Positions 53,806-63,631 of a stretch of 64,000 nt of DNA are shown here, one piece after another. How positions within the stretch are numbered: position 1 is the stretch's first letter; each line of letters opens with the position of its first letter. The stretch lies in assembly GCA_913056495.1 (NCBI GenBank), contig CAJXMO010000002.1, positions 1-64,000 of the forward strand, in the 5' to 3' direction. The position numbers and the translations under genes are program-made. Below the pieces are notes generated by a model. The model had not been told where the DNA came from, did no database searches, and was given only the letters and a program-made list of their open reading frames with translations. Source of the stretch: an uncultured Alteromonadaceae bacterium (lineage in GTDB: Bacteria; Pseudomonadota; Gammaproteobacteria; Enterobacterales; Alteromonadaceae).

Positions 53806-56800
53806 ATTTGCTCACCTGACTTTTTAGTGATTCTGTGTGACAACTTAAAGACAACAACAAAGAACACAGGAACAAAAAAGATTGCCAGCACGGTTGCTGA
53901 GAACATACCACCAAATACACCTGTACCGATTGCATTCTGGCTACCAGAACCTGCACCTGTACTCAGTACCAGCGGAGTCACACCTAACATGAAGGCCATT
54001 GATGTCATTAAGATAGGTCGTAAACGTAAACGGGCAGCTTCAATTGTCGCCTCTACTAAACCTAAGCCTTTTTCTTCATAAAGTGCGCGAGCGAACTCAA
54101 CAATCAGAATCGCATTTTTAGACGCCAGACCTATTGTGGTTAATAAGCCAACCTGGAAATATACGTCGTTTGATAAACCGCGACCTAAAGCAAAACTCAC
54201 TGCACCTAAAACCCCTAGAGGCACAACCAGCATTACGGCAAACGGGACACTCCAGCTTTCATACAAGGCCGCCAGACATAAGAATACAATCAGAATAGAC
54301 AGGGCGTATAACATAGGCGCCTGTGAACCTGATTTTTTCTCCTGCAATGACATACCTGACCATTCAAAGCCGATACCTTTTGGTAATTTAGCCGCATGCT
54401 CCGCCATTGCCTGCATTGCATCACCTGTACTTAAGCCGGGTGCTGCCTGACCTAAGATCTGTACAGATGAGACCCCGTTATAACGTTCCAGTTTAGTTGG
54501 ACCATGGATCCAGCGCGCTTCACTAAATGCGGTAAATGGCACCATTTCACCTTGATTATTACGGACATACCAGTGTTTTAAATCTTCCGGCATCATCCGG
54601 TAAGGCGCATCTGCCTGTACATAAACCCGCTTAACCCGGCCATTATCGACAAAGTCGTTAACATAATTAGAGGCCCAGGCTGTGGTAAAGGTCTGGTTGA
54701 TATCGGTAATTGAAACGCCGAGTGCCATCGCTTTTTGCTGGTCAATATCAATTTTAAACTGTGCGGTATCTTCCTGACCGTTTGGACGTACCTGAACCAG
54801 TCTGGGATCCTGCGCGGCCATGCCTAACAGTTGGTTACGGGCATTTATCAGGGTTTCATGACCCACACCGCCTAAATCCTGCAGCTGGAAGTCAAACCCG
54901 GATGCTGTACCCAACTGAGTTATCGCAGGTGGTACAAAGGCAAATACAAAGGCTTCTTTTAACTGCGAGAAGTAACCCATTGCGCGTCCGGCAACCGCCT
55001 GAACATGTTGATCTCCACGGGTTCTTTCATCCCAGTCTTTAAGTTTAACGAATGCAATACCACTGTTTTGACCGCGGCCGCTGAAACTAAAGCCGATAAC
55101 CGAGAATACAGATTCAACATTATCCGCTTCGTTATTCAGGTAATAGTCTTCAACCTTGTTCATCACCTCAGCTGAACGCTCCTGACTTGAACCTTGAGGC
55201 AAAGTCATTTGAGTGAACATAATGCCCTGATCTTCATCCGGTAAGAATGAAGTTGGCATGCGGGTGAATAAAAAGGCTAAACCACCGACAAGCACAACAT
55301 AAATCAGCATATAACGGCCGGTTTTACCCAGAATTCTGTGCAAACCGTTTTTATATTTTGCAGTTGACTTGTCAACTAATCGGTTAAACCAGGCGAAAAA
55401 TCCGCGTTCCGGCTTTTTAACATGCTCAACCGGTTTAAGCATGGTTGCACATAAAGCGGGTGTCAGGATTAATGCGACAATAACCGATAACGCCATTGAC
55501 GATACTATGGTAATTGAGAACTGACGATAAATAACCCCGGTAGATCCGCCAAAGAAGGCCATAGGCACAAATACCGCAGAGAGTACAAGACCGATACCAA
55601 TTAAGGCACTGGTAATCTGACGCATTGATTTTTTAGTGGCTTCTTTAGGTGATAAACCTTCTTCGTGCATCACACGCTCTACGTTTTCAACGACAACAAT
55701 GGCATCATCCACCAACAAGCCTATCGCCAGCACCATACCAAACATGGTTAGGGTATTAATTGAATAACCAAATGCCCAGATAATGGCGAACGTACCGCAT
55801 AGTACAACCGGGACCGCGATGGTTGGAATTAAAGTTGCGCGGAAGTTCTGTAAGAACAGATACATCACCACAAACACCAGAATGATGGCTTCAATCAGAG
55901 TCTGGACGACGCCCATAATTGATAATTTTACAAACGGCGTGGTGTCGTATGGATAAACCACTTCTAAGTTAGCCGGGAAAAGCTCCTGCAAATCGTCCAT
56001 TCGTGCACGGATAGCTGCAGCTGTATCCAGAGCGTTAGCACCGGATGCTAAGCTAATCCCTAAACCACTGGCCGGGTTATCATTATATTCAGATAAAAAC
56101 TGGTAGCTTTCACCGCCTAGTTCAACCCGGGCAACATCTTTTAAGCGAATAGTAGAGCCATCTTGCGCGACTTTGACAAAAATATTGCCAAATTCTTCAG
56201 GGGTTTCCAGACCGGTTTCAACTATGATACTGGCGTTAATTTGCTGACCTTTAACTGCTGGCGCACCACCAATTTCACCGGCTGCAATTTGCGCATTCTG
56301 AGCACGAATTGCATTAACAATATCGGATGTCGTTAAAGAGTGCTGGGTCATTTTTTCCGGATTGATCCAAATACGCATCGCATATTGAGAACCAAAGAAG
56401 TTAACCTGACCAACACCACTGACGCGGCTGATTTGATCCTGAATATTCGCCGCAACAAAGTCTGAAATATCGTTTCTGTCCATCTTGCCATCAGATGAAT
56501 AAAAACCGATAACCAATAAGAAGCCTGAGCTTGATTTGCTCACTCCGATACCATTTTGCTGAACCACTTGAGGTAGCAAAGGCATGGCTCTTTGTAACTT
56601 ATTTTGTACCTGAACCTGAGCAATATCAGGGTCGGTACCCGCGGTGAAAGTTAAGGTAATGCCTGCATTACCGGAAGAATCTGAACTTGCGCTAATGTAC
56701 TGAACATTGTCAATACCGGTTAAGCTTTGCTCAATGACCTGCACAACAGTATCCTGTACCACCTCACTGGAAGCACCCGGATAAGATGCTGAGATTGATA

Positions 56801-56927
56801 CGGCTGGCGGGGCTACATCCGGATACTGAGCGACCGGTAATTGAAATATTGATAATACCCCTGCGAGCATAATCAAGATTGCAATTACCCACGCCAGAAT
56901 CGGGCGTTCAATAAATGTTTTGGCCAT
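53802..56927 (-). CDS. acrB: RND multidrug efflux permease, AcrB/MexB family
   Basis: A 1041-residue inner-membrane proton/drug antiporter of the HAE1 family. It has the N-terminal helix [20 protein letters not shown], two large periplasmic loops, the proton-relay Asp pair in [20 protein letters not shown] (about 407-408), and [20 protein letters not shown] near the end with the conserved Lys. Length and order match E. coli AcrB (1049). It lies between the adaptor (3-base gap) and the outer-membrane channel (4-base overlap). Substrates are unknown, probably hydrophobic antibiotics, bile-like compounds and dyes. Confidence 0.95.
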   Translation of the reverse strand: MAKTFIERPILAWVIAILIMLAGVLSIFQLPVAQYPDVAPPAVSISASYPGASSEVVQDTVVQVIEQSLTGIDNVQYISASSDSSGNAGITLTFTAGTDPDIAQVQVQNKLQRAMPLLPQVVQQNGIGVSKSSSGFLLVIGFYSSDGKMDRNDISDFVAANIQDQISRVSGVGQVNFFGSQYAMRIWINPEKMTQHSLTTSDIVNAIRAQNAQIAAGEIGGAPAVKGQQINASIIVETGLETPEEFGNIFVKVAQDGSTIRLKDVARVELGGESYQFLSEYNDNPASGLGISLASGANALDTAAAIRARMDDLQELFPANLEVVYPYDTTPFVKLSIMGVVQTLIEAIILVFVVMYLFLQNFRATLIPTIAVPVVLCGTFAIIWAFGYSINTLTMFGMVLAIGLLVDDAIVVVENVERVMHEEGLSPKEATKKSMRQITSALIGIGLVLSAVFVPMAFFGGSTGVIYRQFSITIVSSMALSVIVALILTPALCATMLKPVEHVKKPERGFFAWFNRLVDKSTAKYKNGLHRILGKTGRYMLIYVVLVGGLAFLFTRMPTSFLPDEDQGIMFTQMTLPQGSSQERSAEVMNKVEDYYLNNEADNVESVFSVIGFSFSGRGQNSGIAFVKLKDWDERTRGDQHVQAVAGRAMGYFSQLKEAFVFAFVPPAITQLGTASGFDFQLQDLGGVGHETLINARNQLLGMAAQDPRLVQVRPNGQEDTAQFKIDIDQQKAMALGVSITDINQTFTTAWASNYVNDFVDNGRVKRVYVQADAPYRMMPEDLKHWYVRNNQGEMVPFTAFSEARWIHGPTKLERYNGVSSVQILGQAAPGLSTGDAMQAMAEHAAKLPKGIGFEWSGMSLQEKKSGSQAPMLYALSILIVFLCLAALYESWSVPFAVMLVVPLGVLGAVSFALGRGLSNDVYFQVGLLTTIGLASKNAILIVEFARALYEEKGLGLVEATIEAARLRLRPILMTSMAFMLGVTPLVLSTGAGSGSQNAIGTGVFGGMFSATVLAIFFVPVFFVVVFKLSHRITKKSGEQI

Positions 56928-56930
56928 GCT

Positions 56931-58070
56931 TTACTCCGCTGCTTGCTTGGTGATTGTTGGGTTTACCGGTGCACCCGGGCCAATTTTTTGTAAACCATTC
57001 AAAATAACTTTATCGCCGACAGTTAAACCTGAAGTAATTAACCAGTTATTATCAACTGAACGTCCCAGAGTTACCGGTTTTACTGCAACTTTATTATCCT
57101 GGCCGATAACATAGGCGCTGGCATTGCCGCGGCGTCCAATTGAAATCGCTTTTTGTGGTACCAAAATAGAATTGGGTCTGGTGGCCTGAGTCAGTTTGAC
57201 ATTGGCAAACATACCCGGCATTAAGACTTGATCCGGGTTAGCAAATTCAGTTCTGATGGTCACAGTATCTGTGCTTGGGTTCACCTGCACTTCGTTAAAT
57301 AAAAACTTGCCTTCATAGTCTTGACCGGCAAGTGTTACAACGGCTTTTGCCTGAGTTACGTCTAACTCACCGGATGCAATTTTATTTTTAATACGGCGCA
57401 GTTCGCTGCTGGCTTGCACCATATCAAAATAAATTGGATCGAGTTGGGTAATGGTGGCCAGTGCGCTGGCTTGCCCCATGCTGACTAAGGCACCTTCAGT
57501 GATATTAGATTTGCTGATTTGGCCTGAAATAGGTGCCAATACCTTGGTATAAGACAAATCGACTTTTGCTTTATGCAATGCCGCTTTGTTCATTGCTAAC
57601 TCAGCTTCTAATGCCTGATAGTTTGCTTGCGCCTGATCTAAAGTTTGCTGGCTGACTGCTCTGTCTTTGATTAACGCTTTATAACGTTCTAATTCAGTTT
57701 TAGCCGTTTTCAAATTGGCCTGAGTTCGGGCTAAATCGGCTTTTGCACTTTGATAATTGGCTTGGTAAACCGCATCATCAATTTGATACAAAGTCTGGCC
57801 GGCTTCTACATAACCGCCCTCAGTAAAATTACGTTTTAAAATAATGCCACTGACCTGGGGTCTGACCTCTGCAACTTTAGAGGCCACTGCGCGAGCGGGT
57901 AAGTGGTCTGTCATCTGAACCGTATGTCCTACAAGTTCCAATGCATCAACTTGCTGAGCCGGTCTGGCAGCCGGAGCTTGAGAGGCTTCTTCCGCTTCTC
58001 CTGACTGACAAGCTGCTAAAGTCAATGTCAAGCTGGAAGCCAGTATTAAGGTACTGAATTTCAATTTCAT
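56931..58070 (-). CDS. acrA: RND efflux periplasmic adaptor lipoprotein (AcrA/MexA family)
   Basis: A 379-residue membrane-fusion protein. Start chosen at 58070 (MKLKFSTLIL), with GAGG 6 bases upstream and a lipobox LAAC; a longer frame to 58106 adds a 12-residue tail with no signal. Domains: lipoyl/barrel-sandwich (GIILKRNFTEGGYVEAGQTL and VLAPISGQISKSNITEGALV), a helical hairpin (about 90-160), the beta-barrel, and the membrane-proximal end. It is the first gene of the pump operon, divergent from the TetR regulator. Confidence 0.93.
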   Translation of the reverse strand: MKLKFSTLILASSLTLTLAACQSGEAEEASQAPAARPAQQVDALELVGHTVQMTDHLPARAVASKVAEVRPQVSGIILKRNFTEGGYVEAGQTLYQIDDAVYQANYQSAKADLARTQANLKTAKTELERYKALIKDRAVSQQTLDQAQANYQALEAELAMNKAALHKAKVDLSYTKVLAPISGQISKSNITEGALVSMGQASALATITQLDPIYFDMVQASSELRRIKNKIASGELDVTQAKAVVTLAGQDYEGKFLFNEVQVNPSTDTVTIRTEFANPDQVLMPGMFANVKLTQATRPNSILVPQKAISIGRRGNASAYVIGQDNKVAVKPVTLGRSVDNNWLITSGLTVGDKVILNGLQKIGPGAPVNPTITKQAAE

Positions 58071-58192
58071 AAAAACCTCGAGGTTAATAATTTTGCTAGT
58101 GAGCATGGTGGGGAAATGTATATTTCAAATACCATACTAAAGATTCATTACAGATGCATGTTGAAAAAATAACCATGTTATCTTTATGGATT

Positions 58193-58214
58193 AAACATTC
58201 ATGCATGTATGTTT
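58193..58214. promoter_or_regulatory. Palindromic operator between acrA and acrR
   Basis: A 22-bp near-palindrome, arms AAACATTCATG / CATGTATGTTT (one mismatched pair), lies in the divergent spacer. It resembles E. coli AcrR sites in its ACAT/ATGT spaced half-sites and is the most likely binding site for the regulator encoded beside it. Confidence 0.6.
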
Positions 58215-58332
58215 GTATTCTAGAATAAATTTGGTTACACTTTCAACAAGTATTTTGTCGTTAGAGTAATAATAATCAGGTTGACTTTAACCGGGTTTTG
58301 CTTACAACCAACGAATTATTGGTGTATCTGTT

Positions 58333-58968
58333 ATGGTAAGAAAAACTAAAGAAGAAACTTTGGCAACTCGCAATCATCTGCTGGATGCCGCTGAAGCTGT
58401 TTTTTATAAGAAAGGATATGCGCACACAACATTAATGGACGTCGCTAAACATATTGGCATGACGCGCGGGGCAGTATATTGGCACTTTAAAAATAAAGTG
58501 GATTTATTTGAAGCTATGGTTGATAGAGTCCGCACGCCTATTGATGCTCTGGCAGAAGAACCCGCCGATGAAAATGAGCCGGATCCGCTGAACAAAATGC
58601 GTGATTTCTCAATTAAGCTATTAAAAGATGTTATTCATGATGAACAAAAACGTCGGGTCTTTACGATTTTATTTCACCGCTTTGAAATTAATGGTGAAGT
58701 AGCAGAGCTTGAAGAAAGTCAAAGAATTGCATTTTGTGATTGTACCGACCGGATAGAGCGGGGCTTGCAAAATGCGGTGAAAAAAGGCCAGCTCCCGGAA
58801 GATTTAGATACCAAAAAGGCGGCTTTGATTAAACATGGCTATTTTGCCGGCATGTTAAATAACTGGTTATTCCAACCTGGTTGTTTTGATTTAGATATGA
58901 TGGCCGAATGCATTGTTGATAACTATTTATTTATGATTAAAAACAGCCCGTTTTTACGTAAAAAATGA
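58333..58968 (+). CDS. acrR: TetR-family repressor of the efflux operon (AcrR-like)
   Basis: A 211-residue TetR regulator. The helix-turn-helix is HTTLMDVAKHIGMTRGAVYW followed by HFKNKVDLFEAMV; the ligand-binding C-terminal domain matches the TetR_C/AcrR group (RRVFTILFHRFEINGEVAEL). Read divergently from acrA, with a palindromic operator between, so it probably represses the pump until a drug binds. The size matches AcrR. A hairpin with T-rich tail follows. Confidence 0.93.
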   Translation: MVRKTKEETLATRNHLLDAAEAVFYKKGYAHTTLMDVAKHIGMTRGAVYWHFKNKVDLFEAMVDRVRTPIDALAEEPADENEPDPLNKMRDFSIKLLKDVIHDEQKRRVFTILFHRFEINGEVAELEESQRIAFCDCTDRIERGLQNAVKKGQLPEDLDTKKAALIKHGYFAGMLNNWLFQPGCFDLDMMAECIVDNYLFMIKNSPFLRKK

Positions 58969-58997
58969 TTCCCAACGCCAATTCCCAAAAAATTAAG

Positions 58998-59030
58998 CCA
59001 CCTGCTGCTTTCAGGTGGTCATTTCATTTT
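58998..59030 (+). terminator. Likely terminator of acrR
   Basis: CCACCTG-N7-CAGGTGG (58998-59018), 29 bases after the stop codon, followed by TCATTTCATTTT. The stem is strong but the T-tract is broken. Confidence 0.6.
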
Positions 59031-59196
59031 AGTTAGCCGATGTTAAATAAAACAACCTAGATCTGGCGACTACTAAGGTCCGTTTATCCAATCTCTATCT
59101 TATTTAATTCAGCGTATTAAAAAAATAGGATTAAATATTTTAGTGTGGGTGTTCATCAGCAGGGTTGGATGGGGAGTTCGTATGAATTTTTCTCAT

Positions 59197-59225
59197 AAAA
59201 AAAACCGCGCTTAAAGCGCGGTTTT
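59197..59225 (-). terminator. Bidirectional terminator after amtB
   Basis: AAAACCGCGC-TTAAA-GCGCGGTTTT, a perfect 10-bp stem. On the minus strand it is followed by a run of T (rc of 59197-59204) and lies 35 bases after the amtB stop codon. On the plus strand the stem itself ends TTTT, so it can stop readthrough in both directions. Confidence 0.9.
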
Positions 59226-59259
59226 GTCATGGTTAAGATTTGAATAATCCGTATTCAAA

Positions 59260-60528
59260 TTATTTAGCAGTTTTGGTGAATTCTGGGTATGCTTCAATAC
59301 CACACTCAGATTGGTCAACACCTTCATACTCTTCTTCTTCGGTTACACGTAAACCGATAACCGCTTTGATGATACCCCAAACGATTAAGCTGGTTACGAA
59401 CACCCATACGAAGATAGTTAAAGCACCAATGATTTGACCGCTGAAAGATGAGCCGTCGTTTGTAACTGGTACTAATAATAAACCTAATAAACCAACCACA
59501 CCGTGAACAGAGATAGCACCAACTGGATCGTCGATTTTTAACTTGTCTAAAGTAATGATTGAGAAGACAACTAAGATGCCACCTAAAGCACCGAAGATAG
59601 TCGCTTCAAAAGCACTTGGTGCAGAAGGTTCTGCAGTAATCGCGACTAAACCAGCTAATGCACCGTTTAATGCCATTGTTAAGTCCGCTTTCTTGAATAA
59701 GATACGAGCTGTAATTAATGCGGCAACTACACCGCCAGCTGCTGCTGCGTTTGTATTTAAAAATACCATTGCAACTGAGTTAGCGTTTGCGATATCACCT
59801 AATTTTAATACAGAACCGCCGTTAAAGCCGAACCAACCCATCCATAAGATGAAAGTACCTAAAGTCGCTAAAGGCATGTTACAACCCGGGATCGCATGTG
59901 CACGACCGTCAGCTGTGTATTTACCTTTACGAGCACCTAGTAATAAAACACCAGCTAGCGCTGCAGCAGCACCTGCCATGTGTACGATACCAGAACCCGC
60001 GAAGTCAGAGAATCCTAAGTCACCAAGGTTGTACATACCGAATACGTCTGCACCGTTCCAAGTCCAGCTACCTTCCATTGGGTAGATGAAACCAGTCATA
60101 ACAACAGCAAACGCTAAGAATGCCCATAATTTCATACGCTCAGCAACAGCACCTGAAACAATTGACATTGCAGTTGCTACGAATACGACTTGGAAGAAGA
60201 AGTCAGAAGCACCTGAGTAAATTGAACCACCAGTAAAGTCACCTTGCTCAGCAAAGCTCGCTAAAGTAGCGTCAACATCTACATTTTGAATACCTGATAA
60301 GAAGTATTCACCGCCATACATGATTGCATAACCTGAAACCATATACATGATACAAGCGATCGCAAATAACGCGACGTTCTTAGTTAAGATTTCAGTCGTG
60401 TTTTTTGCTCTAACAAGGCCAGCTTCTAACATTGCAAAGCCTGCAGCCATCCACATAACCAGGGCGCCGCACACTAGGAAATAGAAGGTATCCATTGCAT
60501 ACTGCAAGTGAAATACATTATTTTCCAT
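59260..60528 (-). CDS. amtB: Ammonium transporter AmtB
   Basis: A 422-residue Amt/Rh channel with a first hydrophobic segment starting FYFLVCGALVMWMAAGFAML and about eleven helices. The ammonium-transport signature is around DFAGSGIVHMAGAAAALAGV, with the twin pore histidines expected in GIVHMAG and SVHGVVG. It is the second gene of glnK-amtB, 40 bases after glnK. GlnK plugs AmtB when nitrogen is ample. There is no obvious N-terminal signal peptide, as in many gammaproteobacterial relatives with fewer helices. Confidence 0.95.
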   Translation of the reverse strand: MENNVFHLQYAMDTFYFLVCGALVMWMAAGFAMLEAGLVRAKNTTEILTKNVALFAIACIMYMVSGYAIMYGGEYFLSGIQNVDVDATLASFAEQGDFTGGSIYSGASDFFFQVVFVATAMSIVSGAVAERMKLWAFLAFAVVMTGFIYPMEGSWTWNGADVFGMYNLGDLGFSDFAGSGIVHMAGAAAALAGVLLLGARKGKYTADGRAHAIPGCNMPLATLGTFILWMGWFGFNGGSVLKLGDIANANSVAMVFLNTNAAAAGGVVAALITARILFKKADLTMALNGALAGLVAITAEPSAPSAFEATIFGALGGILVVFSIITLDKLKIDDPVGAISVHGVVGLLGLLLVPVTNDGSSFSGQIIGALTIFVWVFVTSLIVWGIIKAVIGLRVTEEEEYEGVDQSECGIEAYPEFTKTAK

Positions 60529-60568
60529 TATCGTCTCCTAAAAAATTCGTTGATAATATTGTTATTGT

Positions 60569-60919
<351 letters not shown>

Positions 60920-60952
60920 CTAAGTGTTGTAAGTAAAAGTCCAACCTGTTCT

Positions 60953-61047
60953 TACAACTCTTGTGCCAATGTTTATTTATTCAATAAAATCAATCATTTG
61001 TGTAAATCCCCAAACGCTGCACAAACTAAATGCAATAAAATGGTGCG
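60953..61047 (-). promoter_or_regulatory. Sigma-54 promoter and NtrC site of glnK-amtB
   Basis: The minus strand at 60969-60953 reads TTGGCACAAGAGTTGTA, a very close match to the -24/-12 consensus TGGCAC-N5-TTGCA (one change, C to T at -11). Upstream at 61031-61047 the plus strand reads TGCAATA-AAA-TGGTGCG, a 17-base NtrC-type site (consensus TGCACCA-N3-TGGTGCA), and TGCACAAACTAAATGCA lies beside it at 61018. Spacing is normal for NtrC activation. Confidence 0.82.
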
Positions 61048-61224
61048 ATTAAAAAAGCAGCAAGCACAAATTTGGGGCGTTATTGTGAGTGATTTCGCAA
61101 AAATATTTTATTTCTGTCTATTTTTAGTGCATTGAGAAAAAAAGTGAGTTGATCTTTGATAGTGCAGTGCACCTTTTATAGCTTTTTTATATACTGAGCT
61201 ATTCGCCGAGATAGGAAAGTTAAG

Positions 61225-62037
61225 ATGCCTGAATTACCAGAAGTTGAAGTTACCCGGATGGGAATAAGCCCGCACTTGATTGGACACAAAGTTAATAAGG
61301 TCGCGGTTTATAATGCCAAAATGCGCTGGCCAATTCCTGATGAGATCGCAGAACTGAGCGGCCAAGTAATTGAAAAGGTTGAACGAAGGGCTAAATATTT
61401 ATTGCTTTATTGCTCGTCCGGGATAGCTCTTTTGCATCTGGGGATGTCTGGCAAACTCTGTGTAGTTGCAAGCCATACACCACGCCAAAAGCATGATCAT
61501 TTTGAATTGTTTTTAGATTCTAACCAGAGTTTGCGTTTAAATGATCCACGCCGGTTTGGCGCAGTGCTTTGGTTTCACCAGCTTAAAGAGGCCGATCAGG
61601 TTCTGGCTCACTTAGGTCCTGAACCTTTAACTGATGAATTTGATGCCGCTTATTTGCACCAAAAAGCACAAAAGCGTCAAACAGCGATTAAAACTTTTAT
61701 TATGGATAATAAAGTCGTGGTTGGCGTAGGTAACATTTATGCGAATGAATCTTTGTTTATGAGCGGGATTCATCCAAAAAAACCGGCTGGAAAAATCAGT
61801 TTAAAAAAATACCAACTGTTGGTCGAGAATATCAAGCAGGTTTTAGCCAAAGCTATCAAGCAGGGTGGCACTACACTCAAAGATTTTACTCAGGCCGATG
61901 GCAAACCGGGATATTTTGCGCAGGAGTTGATGGTTTACGGTCGCGCCGGTGAAAAGTGCAGACAGTGTGGCTCTGAGCTGAGCGGATTAATGATCGCGCA
62001 GCGAGCAACCGTATATTGCAAAAAATGCCAGCGATAA
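61225..62037 (+). CDS. mutM: Formamidopyrimidine-DNA glycosylase
   Basis: A 270-residue DNA-repair glycosylase/AP lyase that removes 8-oxoguanine and formamidopyrimidines. Catalytic Pro2 and Glu3 in [19 protein letters not shown], the H2TH motif region ([19 protein letters not shown]), the catalytic Lys in MRWPI/KYLLLY region, and the C-terminal zinc finger [11 protein letters not shown] then YCKKC are intact. It stands alone with a GATAGGAAAG ribosome-site region upstream. Confidence 0.97.
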   Translation: MPELPEVEVTRMGISPHLIGHKVNKVAVYNAKMRWPIPDEIAELSGQVIEKVERRAKYLLLYCSSGIALLHLGMSGKLCVVASHTPRQKHDHFELFLDSNQSLRLNDPRRFGAVLWFHQLKEADQVLAHLGPEPLTDEFDAAYLHQKAQKRQTAIKTFIMDNKVVVGVGNIYANESLFMSGIHPKKPAGKISLKKYQLLVENIKQVLAKAIKQGGTTLKDFTQADGKPGYFAQELMVYGRAGEKCRQCGSELSGLMIAQRATVYCKKCQR

Positions 62038-62064
62038 TTTTGCCAATCTGGCTCGCCAACAGTA

Positions 62065-63264
62065 TTAAAATGCAAAAGCTGAGATAATCCCGGTTAGAAT
62101 CACTATCATCCAAATTGGGATTTTTTTACTGAAAACCAGCAAGGTCAAAACGCTCACCAGGGCTAAATCCTGAGGTTTAGCCCACAAATCAATGGCAACC
62201 GGATTCACCAGATAACTCAACAGCAAGCCCACTACCGCTGCATTTATACCGATTAAAGCATTTTTGAACTGACTATTATGTTGAACAAACTGCCAATAAT
62301 AGAGGCTGATATTTACCAATAGGAAAGACGGCAAAAAGATTGCGCTTAAGCAAATAAAAGCTGTGCTGACCGGATAAGTACTTAATTCGTTTGCCGCCCC
62401 TAAAAAAGCGGAAAATGTGAATATGGGGCCGGGCACAGCCTGTGTCGCACCATATCCGGCTAAAAAGTTTTGCTCAGTCACCCAACCTGCTGCAACTATT
62501 TCATTTTTTAGCATGGGTAATACGACATGACCACCGCCAAAAACGGTTGCGCCAATTCTGAAAAAACTGTCGAATAAGTCCAGACTCAGTAATTCAGACT
62601 GATAAGCTAAAATAGGTAGGCCAAATAAGCCAGTGGCTAATAAAACCAAACTGATATTGGCTGTTGTTTGATTTATCGGTAAGGATAGTTCTGACTCTGT
62701 TTTGGCCGGTTTATGCTGGTAAACCCAGATGCCGATACAAGCCGCTATTAGAATGGCGACAAACTGTAACCAGATAGCAGTAAAACTGCTCATAAGCAGG
62801 GTAACCGCTAGCATTAGAAAGATACTGGTCTTGTCTTTACAGAAATTATTCATCATTTGCCACAAGGCATGAATAATCACAGCAATCGCTGCGAGTTTAA
62901 GGCCATGAGCTATGTTGAACAGAGCGGAATTTTCCAGTGAGTTGAGGCTCATTGCAAATAAAATTAATAAAATAGCTGAGGGCATAGTAAAAGCAAACCA
63001 GGCAATGATACCACCTAGCTGGCCGGCTTTTTTCTGTCCTAACGCAATGCCCAGCTGACTGCTGGCTGGCCCGGGTAAAAACTGGCAAATAGCCACTAAA
63101 GTTGTAAACTGACCGTCGGTTAACAACTTCTGTTTTTCTACAAATTCGTCGCGAAAAAAAGCAATATGGGCTACTGGTCCACCAAATGCGGTGCACCCTA
63201 ATCGTAAAAAACAAAAAAATAATTCAAAATATTGCTTAAATGTTCCTTTCACTGCTTTACCCAC
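62065..63264 (-). CDS. chrA: Chromate transporter ChrA
   Basis: A 399-residue two-domain (long-chain) ChrA family protein of about 10-12 helices. Both CHR units show the signature: FLRLGCTAFGGPVAHIAFFR with CQFLPGPASSQLGIALG in the first half, and FFRIGATVFGGGHVVLPMLK with GATQAVPGPIFTFSAFLG in the second. ChrA exports chromate; distant members may carry other oxyanions. It stands alone with no chrB regulator in view. Confidence 0.93.
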   Translation of the reverse strand: MGKAVKGTFKQYFELFFCFLRLGCTAFGGPVAHIAFFRDEFVEKQKLLTDGQFTTLVAICQFLPGPASSQLGIALGQKKAGQLGGIIAWFAFTMPSAILLILFAMSLNSLENSALFNIAHGLKLAAIAVIIHALWQMMNNFCKDKTSIFLMLAVTLLMSSFTAIWLQFVAILIAACIGIWVYQHKPAKTESELSLPINQTTANISLVLLATGLFGLPILAYQSELLSLDLFDSFFRIGATVFGGGHVVLPMLKNEIVAAGWVTEQNFLAGYGATQAVPGPIFTFSAFLGAANELSTYPVSTAFICLSAIFLPSFLLVNISLYYWQFVQHNSQFKNALIGINAAVVGLLLSYLVNPVAIDLWAKPQDLALVSVLTLLVFSKKIPIWMIVILTGIISAFAF

Positions 63265-63529
63265 CAGGCTCGTTTTTACCTAAGTCATTCTGTATGTTTT
63301 CATATTTAATTTCAAATAGTTAATAAACTAAATATAGTTCGATCCGGGTGACTCAGATATGAATTTGTGTTCAGTTAAATTTACATATTTATGCAATTAA
63401 AAATAAAACGCAGTTCAAAATAGCTTGATAAATAAAAAACATTGTTCATTATAATAAATAAAACGACGTTTTAAATTTATTGGGTATGGTATTTGAGCAT
63501 CAAATTCAAAATGTTGAATAGAGGCTATT
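63265..63529. other. AT-rich intergenic region
   Basis: No gene is visible. The sequence is AT-rich and contains probable promoter sequence for the divergent chrA and the small downstream operon, but no promoter can be placed confidently. Confidence 0.4.
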
Positions 63530-63631
63530 ATGAAGATAGGGTTATTATTCGCTGGGGGACTTGCACTGCTTATTCTGATTTCAGGTATTCGCATTATTTG
63601 TATTATGAGGAAAATAAAAATTGATTCATAA
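63530..63631 (+). CDS. 33-residue single-helix membrane peptide
   Basis: A short frame, MKIGLLFAGGLALLILISGI then RIICIMRKIKIDS, with a perfect GAGG ribosome site 5 bases upstream of the ATG. One hydrophobic helix (about 3-25) is followed by a basic tail, giving a cytoplasmic C terminus by the positive-inside rule. Its last 11 bases overlap the likely TTG start of the ceramidase-like gene, so the two would be translated together. The layout resembles small accessory peptides of membrane proteins. No homologue is known to me. Confidence 0.62.
   Translation: MKIGLLFAGGLALLILISGIRIICIMRKIKIDS

Noticed and set aside
59543..60085. Plus-strand frame of 180 codons
   Set aside because: It is antisense to amtB; its Ala/Pro-rich composition is the mirror of codon use in the transporter gene.
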